64,000 nucleotides of DNA from Camellia lanceoleosa (taxonomy: Eukaryota > Streptophyta > Magnoliopsida > Ericales > Theaceae): positions 122,934,346 to 122,998,345 of the forward strand of contig CM045767.1 of assembly GCA_025200525.1 (NCBI GenBank). The letters run 5' to 3'. The position numbers and the translations under genes were made by a program. This document shows, piece by piece, positions 47,755 to 57,445 of the stretch; the first letter of the stretch is position 1, and each line of letters starts with the position of its first letter. The notes below the pieces were generated by a model. It made no database searches. It worked only from the letters and a program-made list of their open reading frames with translations, and was not told where the DNA came from.

Positions 47755-49088
47755 TCAGATCGGAAATGTAGCAGGATACTCTATCCCCTCTTCCAGACAA
47801 GTCTGATCATGTCCAAACTGGCGCCGGATCCGGAACGGAAAGTAGAACACACAGTTTGTTAGGCCAACTAACTGAATCCCGGGCTGGCGAGTCATACTGT
47901 AGCTCATTGCCGGCAGATTGAGCCAAGGACAACACCAAGCAATGCGGTCTGTGGACAAACTGCACATCCAGTCAAACCACCATCCCTCATCAGGGGCATG
48001 GACTAGACGTCGTCGAAAAAAATAGCTGCGAGCTGAGTATGCAGGGCAGGAGTCCACAATCCTCAATTTGTCCATCAACCATATCTGGGGAGGGATTAAA
48101 AATGAGAGATTAAAGAATAGATAGATGTTCGTTGAGAGAAAAAGTGAGAAAAGGGTTTTGAAAAAAAAAAAAAAACCGAGCTTGAGGGCCGAGTGACATA
48201 AGAAATATATCTGAGATAGGGTGGGAAACATTACCTGCATCAGTAGTGGACTCCCCGCCAAGCTAGTTTTCTCCCGGCGATGAAAAGCGTCCAAGCCTAT
48301 CAATGTCTCAGCTAATGTCATGGTGATGCAGTTTTTGCCCTCTTGTAAGCCCTCGGCGACCTCAATCAAACGAGTGCTAAACTCACCAGAGCTTGGGGCA
48401 AGCAAGAAATGAGACAGCATGCACAAGCAAAGCGCATGTCGCCGATAACCCTGCCAATGATGATCGCCCCGGTCACTAGCATCAGAAAACCAACAAACCA
48501 AGCTCGGGATGTCCAGCTCTCCGTCATGAATCAATGACCGAGCGTCATGCAAAGTAAGGCCGCACATCCTTCCTAAGGCTTGGATATGGCCGAACCACAG
48601 CTGAGGCAAAATTTCTTCCTCGCGCTCGAATTCCATTAAAGCTTGGAAGTCTTCAAATGTGGGACACACTTCTCGTCTGCCAAAGCTAGAGATGTGTGTT
48701 ACTGGGTTCCAAAACCTTGCCGCGGCATAAAGGAAAGGAAAACGCAACGAGGTGCGGCTCAACATGAATAGTGCATTTTAAGGCCGCACATCCTTCCTAA
48801 GGCTTGGACGTGGTCGAACCACAGCTGAGGCAAAATTTCTTCCTCGCGCTCGAATTCCATTAAAGCTTGGAAGTCTTCAAATGTGGGACACACTTCTTGT
48901 CCGCCAAAGCTAGAGACGTGTGTTACCAGGTTCCAAAACCTTGCCGTGGCATAAAGGAAAGGAAAATGCAACGAGGTGCGGCTCAACATGAATAGTGCAT
49001 TTATGCCGAAGCCCCGAAAATTCACCTTTTCCGAACCATCCAAGGAAGCGATCCAACTTGTGAGATTTTGGATGAGGAACGCCTCCAT
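47755..49088 (-). pseudogene. Antisense gene 2 of the giant element, two exons, partly duplicated
   Basis: ATG at 49088 (MEAFLIQNLTSWIASLDG) opens a frame that includes SSFGGQEVCPTFEDFQALM. After a 224-bp tandem duplication the same motif repeats (SSFGRREVCPTFEDFQALM) and the rest follows: HDARSLIHDGELDIPSL, HHWQGYRRHALCLCMLSHF. An intron with GTAATG donor (48234) and CCCCAG acceptor (48085) separates SPLLMQ from IWLMDKLRIVDSCPAYSARSY; the frame happens to stay open through it. The stop is at 47755. The protein resembles antisense-ORF products of plant Tat elements (possibly the family called DUF7745, from memory). The duplication shifts the frame between its copies, so it is probably inactive. 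Confidence 0.6.
48555..49002. repeat. 224-bp tandem duplication in antisense gene 2
   Basis: 48555-48778 and 48779-49002 align end to end with only about a dozen substitutions by eye. 224 is not divisible by 3, so the duplication breaks the reading frame. Confidence 0.88.
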
Positions 49089-49135
49089 TTTGGTGCAAAA
49101 TTGAGTTGGAATCAGGGAACCACGAAGTTAGAACC

Positions 49136-49290
49136 TTTATAAAGGATAAGTCACTGTTTGGGGGACAAGTGTCACAAAACTGGAGGTTCCCAGGATAAGT
49201 GGTCGGCCGACTACTTTTTCTGGTCGGCCAGCTACTTTTTTGGGCTGCAAACAGAAAAACTGGTCAGCAGGCTCTAAAAGTGGTCGGCCA
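49136..49290 (-). promoter_or_regulatory. Promoter of antisense gene 2: TATA box and GTCGGCC cluster
   Basis: On the minus strand TTTATAAAGG (TATAAA at 49141-49136) lies 48 bp upstream of the ATG at 49088. Upstream of it, 49198-49290 holds four motifs: GTGGTCGGCCGAC, TGGTCGGCCAGC, TGGTCAGCAGG and GTGGTCGGCCATG. Confidence 0.6.
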
Positions 49291-49820
49291 TGTGCAAAAA
49301 ACTGTTTCTTAGCTGTTCCTTGCCTCCAGGAATGAGTCTCTAGCTTTCCTGTGTGCTGAGAGTACTGAAGGTCCAAGTTTACCTCTGTTTCAGATGCATT
49401 TTGTCGATTTGTTTGTCTCAAAATGCATTCGCTTATCAAGTTATTTTGTTTATCGAGTTGTTGCTTGTTGTTTATCGAGTTGTAAACTTGCTAAGGTTTT
49501 GTTTCTTACTGAGTTAGGTTGTTTGGTTTGTTGCGTCGGTTCACTACCTAACTTGGCAATACACGTTGTTCTATTTTCATTCAAATTCATTTTTGTGCAA
49601 AGTGGTGCAATGCGATGCAATGCTAAGAATACAAGTACAACACTCTTTGAACAAAAAGTCGTTTTCATTCCATCATGGCTTCTTTTTACAATATTTTACA
49701 ATATTTTACAAAAAGGTACAAGTTTTGAAGAAAAATAAAACTGCCTAAGCTGTATAATGTGCTACAACTACATGTAAAAAGAAAAATAAAGCAGGAACAT
49801 CTGCATCAGCACCATCAAGC

Positions 49821-52800
49821 TCACGACCGAGAGGCCCTCTTCACCCTCTTCAGCTGAGCAACCTTTACGCCACCGGTACCGACACCGTCATCTGAATCGG
49901 AGTCACCGCCCTCGGAATCCTCCTCGGTGTCGCCTCCGTCCTCCGAACCGGAACCTAAGTCATCGTCTCTACCTATAGATGTCTCAAATTGTGGATGTGC
50001 CAACTCCTCCTCCTCCCTAGACTCCTCCTCATATCTGGTAGGTGCCCTACGTCCCCCTCGGCCGCCTGCTGAGACTCCTTTCCTAGCCACTCGAGAAGGC
50101 CTGGATGGCCCAATCCGTAGAGGCGGGACCTGAAAAGGATAGTTTGAATACATCAGCCAGTATGTATATCAGATGCAAATGTGAGAATGACATAGAGCGG
50201 GTGCATGCAGATATGGTGCGTGAATACGATGTATCAGATGTGCTCTACACATATAATGAATCAATACAGTGGAATGGTCGATTTCCATAAGTCATCAGAA
50301 GCATAATAAATGTGAGGAAATCAAGAAGTACCTGAACGCCGGAGGCACAAAGCATCGTCTCCCTCCACAGGACCATGCCCTCAAGTGAAGCCACCACTCT
50401 GAGTAACCCCTCAGTATACTCCCTGGGAGGCTGCACACACAAGTTCAAGTCATCAGTGAATGAAGGTCTAAATATCTGAATGATAAATGAAAACTGTGAA
50501 GCATACTGGTGGTGAGTCAGGGTCACTGACGTATCGGTGATCCAGCCGCGAAGGCTCTAACGGGATCTTGTATGGTGTCCCATACTCCCAACCTATCAGC
50601 TCGGTCGGAAGATCTGGCCATCCAGCATACTGGCAAGTAAAAGGCATCCATCCAGCCCTACCCCTTGATGTGCCGGCTCTGCTGCTCGAAGGAATGTCTC
50701 TAGCTCAGGCGCGACTCGAGGAAGGCACATCAGCAGCCCTCCTCCTAAAGGCACAGACATCTGACAGTGGAGGCAACAAGTACGTATGGCGATATGTCGC
50801 ATAATCTCCCTCCTCCAAGAAAAGTACCGCATCAATACCCAACATGAGGTCCACCATCTTCCGGGGTGTGAGATCCCCTGCAGATCGCATCTCTGGTGGA
50901 GGCAATGAGGGGATGTCCTGATCAGAGTTCCCCATCGTCTGGCGCATGAAGCACTCTCCGAGGAACCACGCTCTGCCAACCGGTCCCTCAAGTAGAACCT
51001 CAGACATGGCGCCCTATGCCCGTGACGAACCGAGGATTCCCTGGCATGGCTATCCAAGGCTGCCAGTTAACCTGCGAGTAACAAGTGCGTGAGCTAATTA
51101 GATGTCATGAATATACGAGATAAATCAAAACTGAAAGCATGAAGAACTGAGAGTTTTGGACTACCTTTGTCGTCCGTACAGTATTGAAGAACTATCGGAG
51201 GAAGGGCAAAGTCTGCCGAGGCCTCGGCCGGCACCGACCCTCAAATCTGTGCGAGTAGGGGATCTCAATAAGTGCCTTAACCTCGAGCTTAGGAGCCAGC
51301 GTCGGGAAGTATACGTAAACCCACAGCTGTAAAAGGCAAGATAGTGGCCGTCAGAATATCTGAATCTTTGAATGTAGAATTCTTTGCGTCGGTATTAATA
51401 CGAATATCTGAGAATCTAGTGCAAAATGTGTCGCGTTATACATAATATCTGAGAATCTTGTGTGTAGTATATAGAATACTGAGTCGAGAATACGAATCAC
51501 GGTGCGATTATCTAATGTACAGAGAATACAAAATGCTGAGTAAATCGAATCTGAGAATCTTGTAATGCGATACGTAATGTCTAAAGTACAGAATGCTAAG
51601 TGCAGAATGTTGTGTGTAGTATACAAAATATACAGAAAATGCAAAATGCTGAGTGCAGAATGTACAATACAGAATGTAATGTGTGCCGTGTGCAGTGTAC
51701 AGATAATCGAAAGCAGAACTGTAAATCAAGAGGGCAGAATGCACCTCCCAAGCTCGCCAATAGCCCCCAACTATGGTCCCCCGCTTGCGGGAGGTCACAC
51801 TCATGTAGCAGTAAAGGGTAGCGAGGGCAGCGCCACCCCAATCAAAGTGTCGAACCTGTGATAGGTCCACTAGAGCACTCAGCAGATAAAGCCCAACTGT
51901 GTTCCCCCTGTCAGAGAATAATGTGGTCCCGAAGAGGAACATCAAAAATCCCCGGGCATACTGATGTATGGCCTCAATGGTCTGGGGCATAGTTCTCCTA
52001 TACCGCTCGGAGAACCAGGTGTACCTGACTCTGCCTGATGATCTGTCGATCGGCGAATGGTCTCCGAGTAGATAAATCCATGCAGCCTCCCACTCACCCA
52101 TATCTGCGTCGTATGGGATCAGCTGGCCTCCCACGTCAAGGCCCGTCAGTATGGAGAAATCAAATGGGGTCATCGCCATGTCCCCCGTAGCCGAAAAATG
52201 GAAGGAGTTAGTGGTGTCCCACCATCTCTCTATAAGTGTGCCCAGGAGGGTCCTGTTCACTGGATGACGTGATAATCCTGCACAGAATGGGCCAAATCCT
52301 ACCTCATCCACAATGTGTCGGACAGTATCCGGGAGCTCCGCGTACCACTCCCTCGCAAGGATAGATCCATAACCCCGTGTGAAACGGGAGGACACCTGCA
52401 TTCAGCATGAATAGATGTATTCAGTTTCAAATTCAAATTCAAAGTGAAATGTATGAGCTACGTACAGATAAAATGTTTGAGCCGTGTGTTCAAAGTGAAA
52501 TATAGGAGCTGCGTGCAGATAAAATGTTTGAGCTATGTGTTCAAAGTGAGTGAAATGTATGAGTTGCGTATAGATAAAATGTTTGAGCCATGTGTTCAAA
52601 GTGAAATGTATGAGTTGCGTGCAGATAAAATGTTTGAGCCGTGTGTTCAAACTGAAATGAATGAGCTGCGTGCAGATAAAATGTTTGAGCCGTATGTTCA
52701 AAGTGAAATAAATGAGCTGCGTGCAGATAAAATGTTTAGGCCGTATGTTCAAAGTGAAATAAATGAGCTGTGTGTTCAGAATCAACAGTTTGAGCTACGT

Positions 52801-54806
52801 GTTCAAAATTGCAAAAATTTGTGAGCTGCGTGTTCACTTCAAAAATTCGTGAGCTGCGTGTTCACTTCAAAAATTCATGAGCTGCGTGTTCACTTTAAAA
52901 ATCCGTGAGCTGCGTGTTCACTTTAAAAATTCGTGAGCTGCGTGTTCAGTTCAAAAAAAACGTGAGCTGCGTGTTCATAACAAATTTTTGAGCTGCATGT
53001 TCGAAATTTCAAATTTCAAAAGATGTGAGCTGCGTGTTCACCATAAAAAGTTCAAATTTCAAAAAACATGAGCTGCATGTTCACAACAAAATTTTTGAGC
53101 TGTGTGTTCAAAATTTCAAATTTCAACAAATTTTTGAGCTGCGTGTTCAAAATTTCAAAAGATGTGAGCTGCGTGTTCACCAACAAATTTTTGAGCTGCG
53201 TGTTCAAACTTCAAAAAGATGTGAGCTGCGTGTTCACCAACAATTTTTTTAGCTGCGTGTTCAAACTTCAAAAAGATGTGAGCTGCGTGTTCACCAACAA
53301 ATTTTTGAGTTGCGTGTTCAAACTTCAAAAAGATGTGAGCTGCGTGTTCACCAACAAATTTTTTAGCTACGTGTTCAAAATTTCAAAAAGATGTGAGCTG
53401 CGTGTTCACCAACATTTTTTTGAGCTGCGTGTTCAAAATTTCAAAAAATGTGAGCTGCGTGTTCACCACAAAAGTTTGAGCTACGTGTTCAAAACTTGAA
53501 AAGATGTGAGCTGCGTGTTCACCAACATTTTTTTGAGCTGTGTGTTCAAAATTTCAAAAAATGTGAGCTGCGTGTTCACCACAAAAGTTTGAGCTACGTG
53601 TTCAAATTTCAAAAATGGGAGCTGCGTGTTCACCAACAAATTTTTGAGCTGCGTGTTCAAAATTTCAAAAATGTGAGCTACGTGTTCACCACAAAAGTTT
53701 GAGCTGCATGTTCAAAACTTGAAATGTGAGCTGCGTGTTCACCACAAAAGTTTGAGCTGTTTGTTCAAATTTAAAAAATGTGAGTTGCGTGTTCACCAAC
53801 AAATTTTTGAGATGCGTGTTCAAAATTTCAAAAATGTGAGCAGCGTGTTCACCACAAAAGTTTGAGCTGCGTGTTCAAAACTTGAAAAATGTGAGCTGCG
53901 TGTTCACGACAAAAAGTTTGAGCTGCGTGTTCAAATTTCAAAAATGTGAGCTGTGTGTTCACAACAAAAACTATAAGCTGCGTGTTCAGAAATTCAAAAA
54001 GTTTGAGCTGTGTATTCAGATTGAGTTGCGTTATGAGCTGTGTGCCAATAAAACAGAATGCTGTGATATGGGCTGTGTGTTCAGATTGAGCAGTGTTATG
54101 AGCTGTGTGCTAACAAAACAGAATGCTGTGTTTTGGGCTGTGTGTTCAGATTGAGCAGTGTTATGAGTTGTGTGCCAACAAAATAGAATGCTGTGTTATG
54201 GACTGTGTGTTCAGATTGAGCAGTGTTATGGGTTGTGTGCCAACAAAACAGAATGCTGTGTTATGGACTGTGTGTTCAGATTGAGCAGTGTTATGAGTTG
54301 TGTGCCAACAAAACAGAATGTTGTGTTATGGACTGCGTGTTCAGATTGAGCAGTGTTGTAAGCTATGTGCCCAAATGTGTTGTGTGCCCAAATGAGCTGT
54401 GTGCCAAATTAGTAAAGCGTTGTGTAGCGAGCCGTGTACCAAGTCAACAAAATGCTTTGTACAAACTATGGGTTCAGAATGATTGAAGTGCTGTATATGT
54501 AAATATGTTCATAACGAGCAGACATGATACACAGCGAAAGTATGGAATGCGCAGCAAATGCAAAAACAAAGTACATACCTCATGCGCGTGATGAGAGAGA
54601 TGGGACTCCGGCTCCCGAAGCAACAGGTCTGTAGGTGCCCGCTGCGCGAAGTCCGTGAAGTGGTAAAACGTGCAAGGAGACAGGATGTGCTCCTCTGGGT
54701 CGTACTCCTCTGGGACAAACGGCCATATTCTCGGAGGCAACGGTATGATGCCGGGCTTGTCCTCTGCATACGGAAAGCCTCCGCCATATGGAATATCGTC
54801 TGCCAT
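49821..54806 (-). pseudogene. Antisense plant mobile domain (PMD) gene, six exons
   Basis: Exons, read on the minus strand with consensus GT/AG ends: 54806-54579, 52395-51745, 51326-51162, 51071-50507, 50430-50332 and 50129-49821. Exon 1 starts MADDIPYGGGFPYAED. Exon 2 encodes the PMD core (VGFGPFCAGLSRHPVNRTLL, WWDTTNSFHFSATGDMAMTPFDFSILTG split around the WxxxTxxFH and MTxxDxxxLTG motifs, then FDWGGAALATLYCYM). Exon 3 continues WVYVYFP. The last exon is a very acidic Asp/Glu/Ser/Gly tail ending KRVKRASRS. PMD proteins (the MAIN/MAIL1 and PP7-long-form families) are found in host genes and in retroelements. An in-frame TAG in exon 3 (51192-51194) and a frameshift in exon 4 indicate decay of this copy. 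The codon phase is preserved across introns 1 and 2. Confidence 0.75.
52440..54480. repeat. Satellite-like array in intron 1 of the antisense PMD gene
   Basis: GAGCTGCGTGTTCA recurs roughly fifty or more times, every 25-30 bp, alternating with spacers such as CCAACAAATTTTT and AAATTTCAAAAA. The left part (52440-52800) uses GATAAAATGTTTGAGC spacers and the right part (54010-54350) a longer 60-70 bp unit with CAACAAAACAGAATGCTGTG. The whole array falls between the intron donor at 54578 and acceptor at 52396. Frames open through it are repeat translations and not genes. Confidence 0.92.
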
Positions 54807-55057
54807 TTGAAGAAATCTGCAAAAGATGCAAAAACGAGCGAAATAAGCCAAAATCGCAAAAAGTCAACAAAAGTCAACTCTCGAAAAGAAAAAAGTCAAC
54901 AAAAGTCAACGCCCAAGGAAAGGTGCAAACTTTGAGACAAACATACCTCAAGTGGTGAAAATGGAGAAAGAAGCTTCGAAAACAAATTCTAATCAGTGCA
55001 AATCGAAGAAAATTGAAAATTTTCGTGAAACAACGTCGTGTGGGGCGTTGGAAAACA

Positions 55058-55286
55058 CATATAAAGTGTAGATCTGAGAGAGAAAGGGGTCTAGGGAGCA
55101 AAGAGAATGTATTTTAGCCTTGGAGATGTGATACAAAATGATTTGGAGTTGTGTACTTAAAGAACCAAAGCTTAAAAGACCAAACTGCCCCAGAATTTTG
55201 AAAACTGGTCGGCCAGCCAGTTTTTCTGGTCAGCCGACCACTTTGGTGAGCAACAACTAGTCGGCCAACTTTATAACTGGTCGGCC
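55058..55286 (-). promoter_or_regulatory. Promoter of the antisense PMD gene: TATA-like box and GTCGGCC cluster
   Basis: A minus-strand CTTTATATG at about 55067-55058 lies about 250 bp upstream of the ATG at 54806. About 135-220 bp further upstream are five motifs: CTGGTCGGCCAGCC, CTGGTCAGCCGACC, CTAGTCGGCCAAC and CTGGTCGGCCAGC among them. Confidence 0.55.
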
Positions 55287-55299
55287 AGCTTCCTGGATG

Positions 55300-56239
55300 A
55301 TCTTCAGAGCTCCATTGTTCTCCCTGTGTGTTTTGGTAATGATTGGAGTGCTCGGCCCTCGGGAAAGTACAAGGGAAGTACACTTTTCGGCTCAAGAATG
55401 TCCCCGCGGAACTTCGATCAAGTTTTCGATGCGTCGCTCATCGTTCACTCGTCCAAAGAGCGAGGTGTATCCCTTTACGTATGTTATGACCCTTCCGAGA
55501 GGTAAATCGGAAGTTACGGTTGAATTATGCTTGTTAAGGTTTACGTTTCCTCTTTCGGCATTTCCTTTCAAGCATACATCTGAAGTTGTGCATTTCTTTC
55601 GCATTGTCTTGCACTTTCCACACGCGTTGTCGCGCATGTTTCACCTACATTGTTATGCACACCACTTGTGGCTTTGTTATACACTCGCTACTTGTGTTGA
55701 CACGCTCGTTTCGGCTGCATTGTTTTGCATCCATACCGCATTGTTATGCGTTACACTTAGGTTGCATTGTCATGCACCCCTCCACTTGCGTTGCTGCGTA
55801 CTTTTGACTTGCGTTGCTAAGCATGTTTCTGACAATATTGTACCTATTGAGTTTCTCTTCTTTGCAGGCACGATATTGTATGTACGGTTCATTTGAAGCT
55901 GGTACGACCGAATGAACCGGACAGGTATTGTATCTACTCCGTGTGAGACGTAGTGAGAATTATAATTCTCTTACATCCTTTCTGCATGTAATGTAGTTTG
56001 ATTTGTATTCGTTTGCGTAAACTGTTGCATTTATTGTGTATAATTGCTTCGTTACAGCTTTCTTTGCATGATCATAAGTTATGTTCGGCTTCTTATATTG
56101 TCATTTGTATTTCGCCCCTGCCTACAGGCACATTTCTTTGTTATCTTGCCTATTTGTCTAAGTCTTCGGCCTTGTCAAAAATGGGTCATCTCTGGGCTTC
56201 GACATTCACTCCCGTCACTTGTGACTTTCGAGTTCTGTC
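55300..56239. other. Region between antisense promoter and 3' PPT
   Basis: About 55600-55830 contains loose repeats of the type GCATTGTTATGCA(C/T). The 199-codon frame at 55297-55896 crosses them and shows no domain, so I do not call a gene. Confidence 0.55.
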
Positions 56240-56252
56240 AAAGAGGGGCAAC
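56240..56252 (+). other. Polypurine tract of the giant element
   Basis: AAAGAGGGGCAAC abuts the TGTAGACACCCC start of the 3' LTR. Confidence 0.8.
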
Positions 56253-56891
56253 TGTAGACACCCCATTTTTGACCGACCTTAAGACTTAGACGTCATCGAT
56301 TGAGCGCTCGGTGATGGTGCATGTTGTGCTCGTTCTGAGGTTTCGGAGTTTTGGCTGAGAGCCTTGCCTCTGGGCCTCGGAACTCTTTGTGTTCTGGCTC
56401 GATTCGTGGACCAAGTCTTGTTTTCCCTTCTCAGAGGGAGGGAGTGGTCTTGTAGACCATCTCTCTGTGGTCGTAGACTACTTTTCGTGGTCGTAGGCCA
56501 CTTTTCCCGTTTGGAGATTAGTTTCCGGTTTTTGGAGCCTTTGGCCGCGCGCCTTGTCTCGGGACCGCTTAACATTCTCCGTTTGGCGTGGTTTTTGAAC
56601 CACACCTTGTTGCCTCTGCCTAGAGGAACACTGTAATCCAGGAGACCACTTTTGTGGTTGCATACCACTTTTGATGCTCGTTAGCTAGTTTTCGGGGCTT
56701 TTGGCCGCGTGTTTCGCCTCCCGATTTCTCGTCTTGCATCCTCTTTGGTTTGTTTTTGGTACAAACCTTGCTTTCCTTGTTTGGAATGTGGTACAAGGGT
56801 GGGAGACCAATATTTCTCCTTGGAGACCACTTTTCCTTTTTCTAGCTAGTTTTCTTGTCAGATAACTGGCTTTCTTGGTCCTTGGACCATC

Positions 56892-57179
56892 TTTTCTAGT
56901 CGGCCACCACACCACCACCTTGCATTTAGTGTGTTGACCTCTCCCACCTATGGCCGACCAGTTTCTATTCTGGTTGACCACCTAAAGTGGTCGGCCGACC
57001 ACTTTTACTAGCAGGCCGACCACTTCAAGTGGTCAGCTGCTTTTTGACACCTTTTTGGAGGTATTTTCCTCCAGCTGGCACAGTTAGAGGACACTGAGAC
57101 CCTCCTCCATACACGTGTATGGAGGGATTGCCTTGGCCCTTAGCTTTTCCAAGAAGCTTTGGCTTTCCTCTTCTATAAG
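56892..57179 (+). promoter_or_regulatory. 3' LTR promoter: GTCGGCC cluster, G-box palindrome, TATA
   Basis: GTCGGCCACC, TGGCCGACCAG, AGTGGTCGGCCGACCACT and CAGGCCGACCAC lie in 56892-57035. The CACGTG-centred palindrome is at 57104-57125 and TATAAG at 57174-57179. Confidence 0.65.
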
Positions 57180-57260
57180 AGGGAAGCTCCCCCTCCCTCC
57201 TCTAGGTTCAGATTATCTGCGGGAAGAGGATACATATAGCTTTGTCTCTATATCACTCTT

Positions 57261-57445
57261 TTTTTTTTTAGGTCTCCCACGGTATCCCCAGGTTTTTTTG
57301 GACCCAGGACTAATCTGCCGAGGAAGCTGCTGGGTGCATGTGCGAGGTCCTCCCCCAATGGGGTTTGCTGCATCCACAAAGGCTCGAACTCGAGACCATT
57401 GCTTAAGCGACCCAAGTCCCTTTCCACTTGGACCAACCCCCATTG
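57261..57445 (-). mobile_element. tRNA-derived SINE, 185 bp
   Basis: A 17-bp perfect target duplication GTCTCTATATCACTCTT flanks it (57244-57260 and 57446-57462). The 5' LTR has the single-copy empty site at about 31095. On the minus strand it starts CCAATGGGGGTTGG, has a box-A-like TGGTCCAAGTGG (57435-57424) and a box-B-like AGTTCGAGCCT (57390-57380), the RNA polymerase III promoter of tRNA-derived SINEs, and ends in an A-run (T-run 57261-57269 on the plus strand). The short open frames across it are not genes. Confidence 0.9.

Noticed and set aside
52444..54486. Several repetitive frames and a CRISPR-like regular repeat pattern
   Set aside because: Repeat unit and spacer lengths vary, spacers are themselves repeats, and the array lies inside a plant retrotransposon intron. 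The frames are translations of the repeat.
55297..55896. 199-codon plus-strand frame before the 3' PPT
   Set aside because: It crosses degenerate GCATTG repeats, is Cys/His/Leu-rich by composition, and overlaps the antisense promoter region; no domain seen.
57380..57435. Possible tRNA gene from box A and box B-like sequences
   Set aside because: The cloverleaf cannot be completed and the segment has SINE ends, an A-tail and a 17-bp target duplication.
57213..57443. Minus-strand frame with a plausible-looking protein
   Set aside because: It is a translation of the SINE, bounded by its target duplication.
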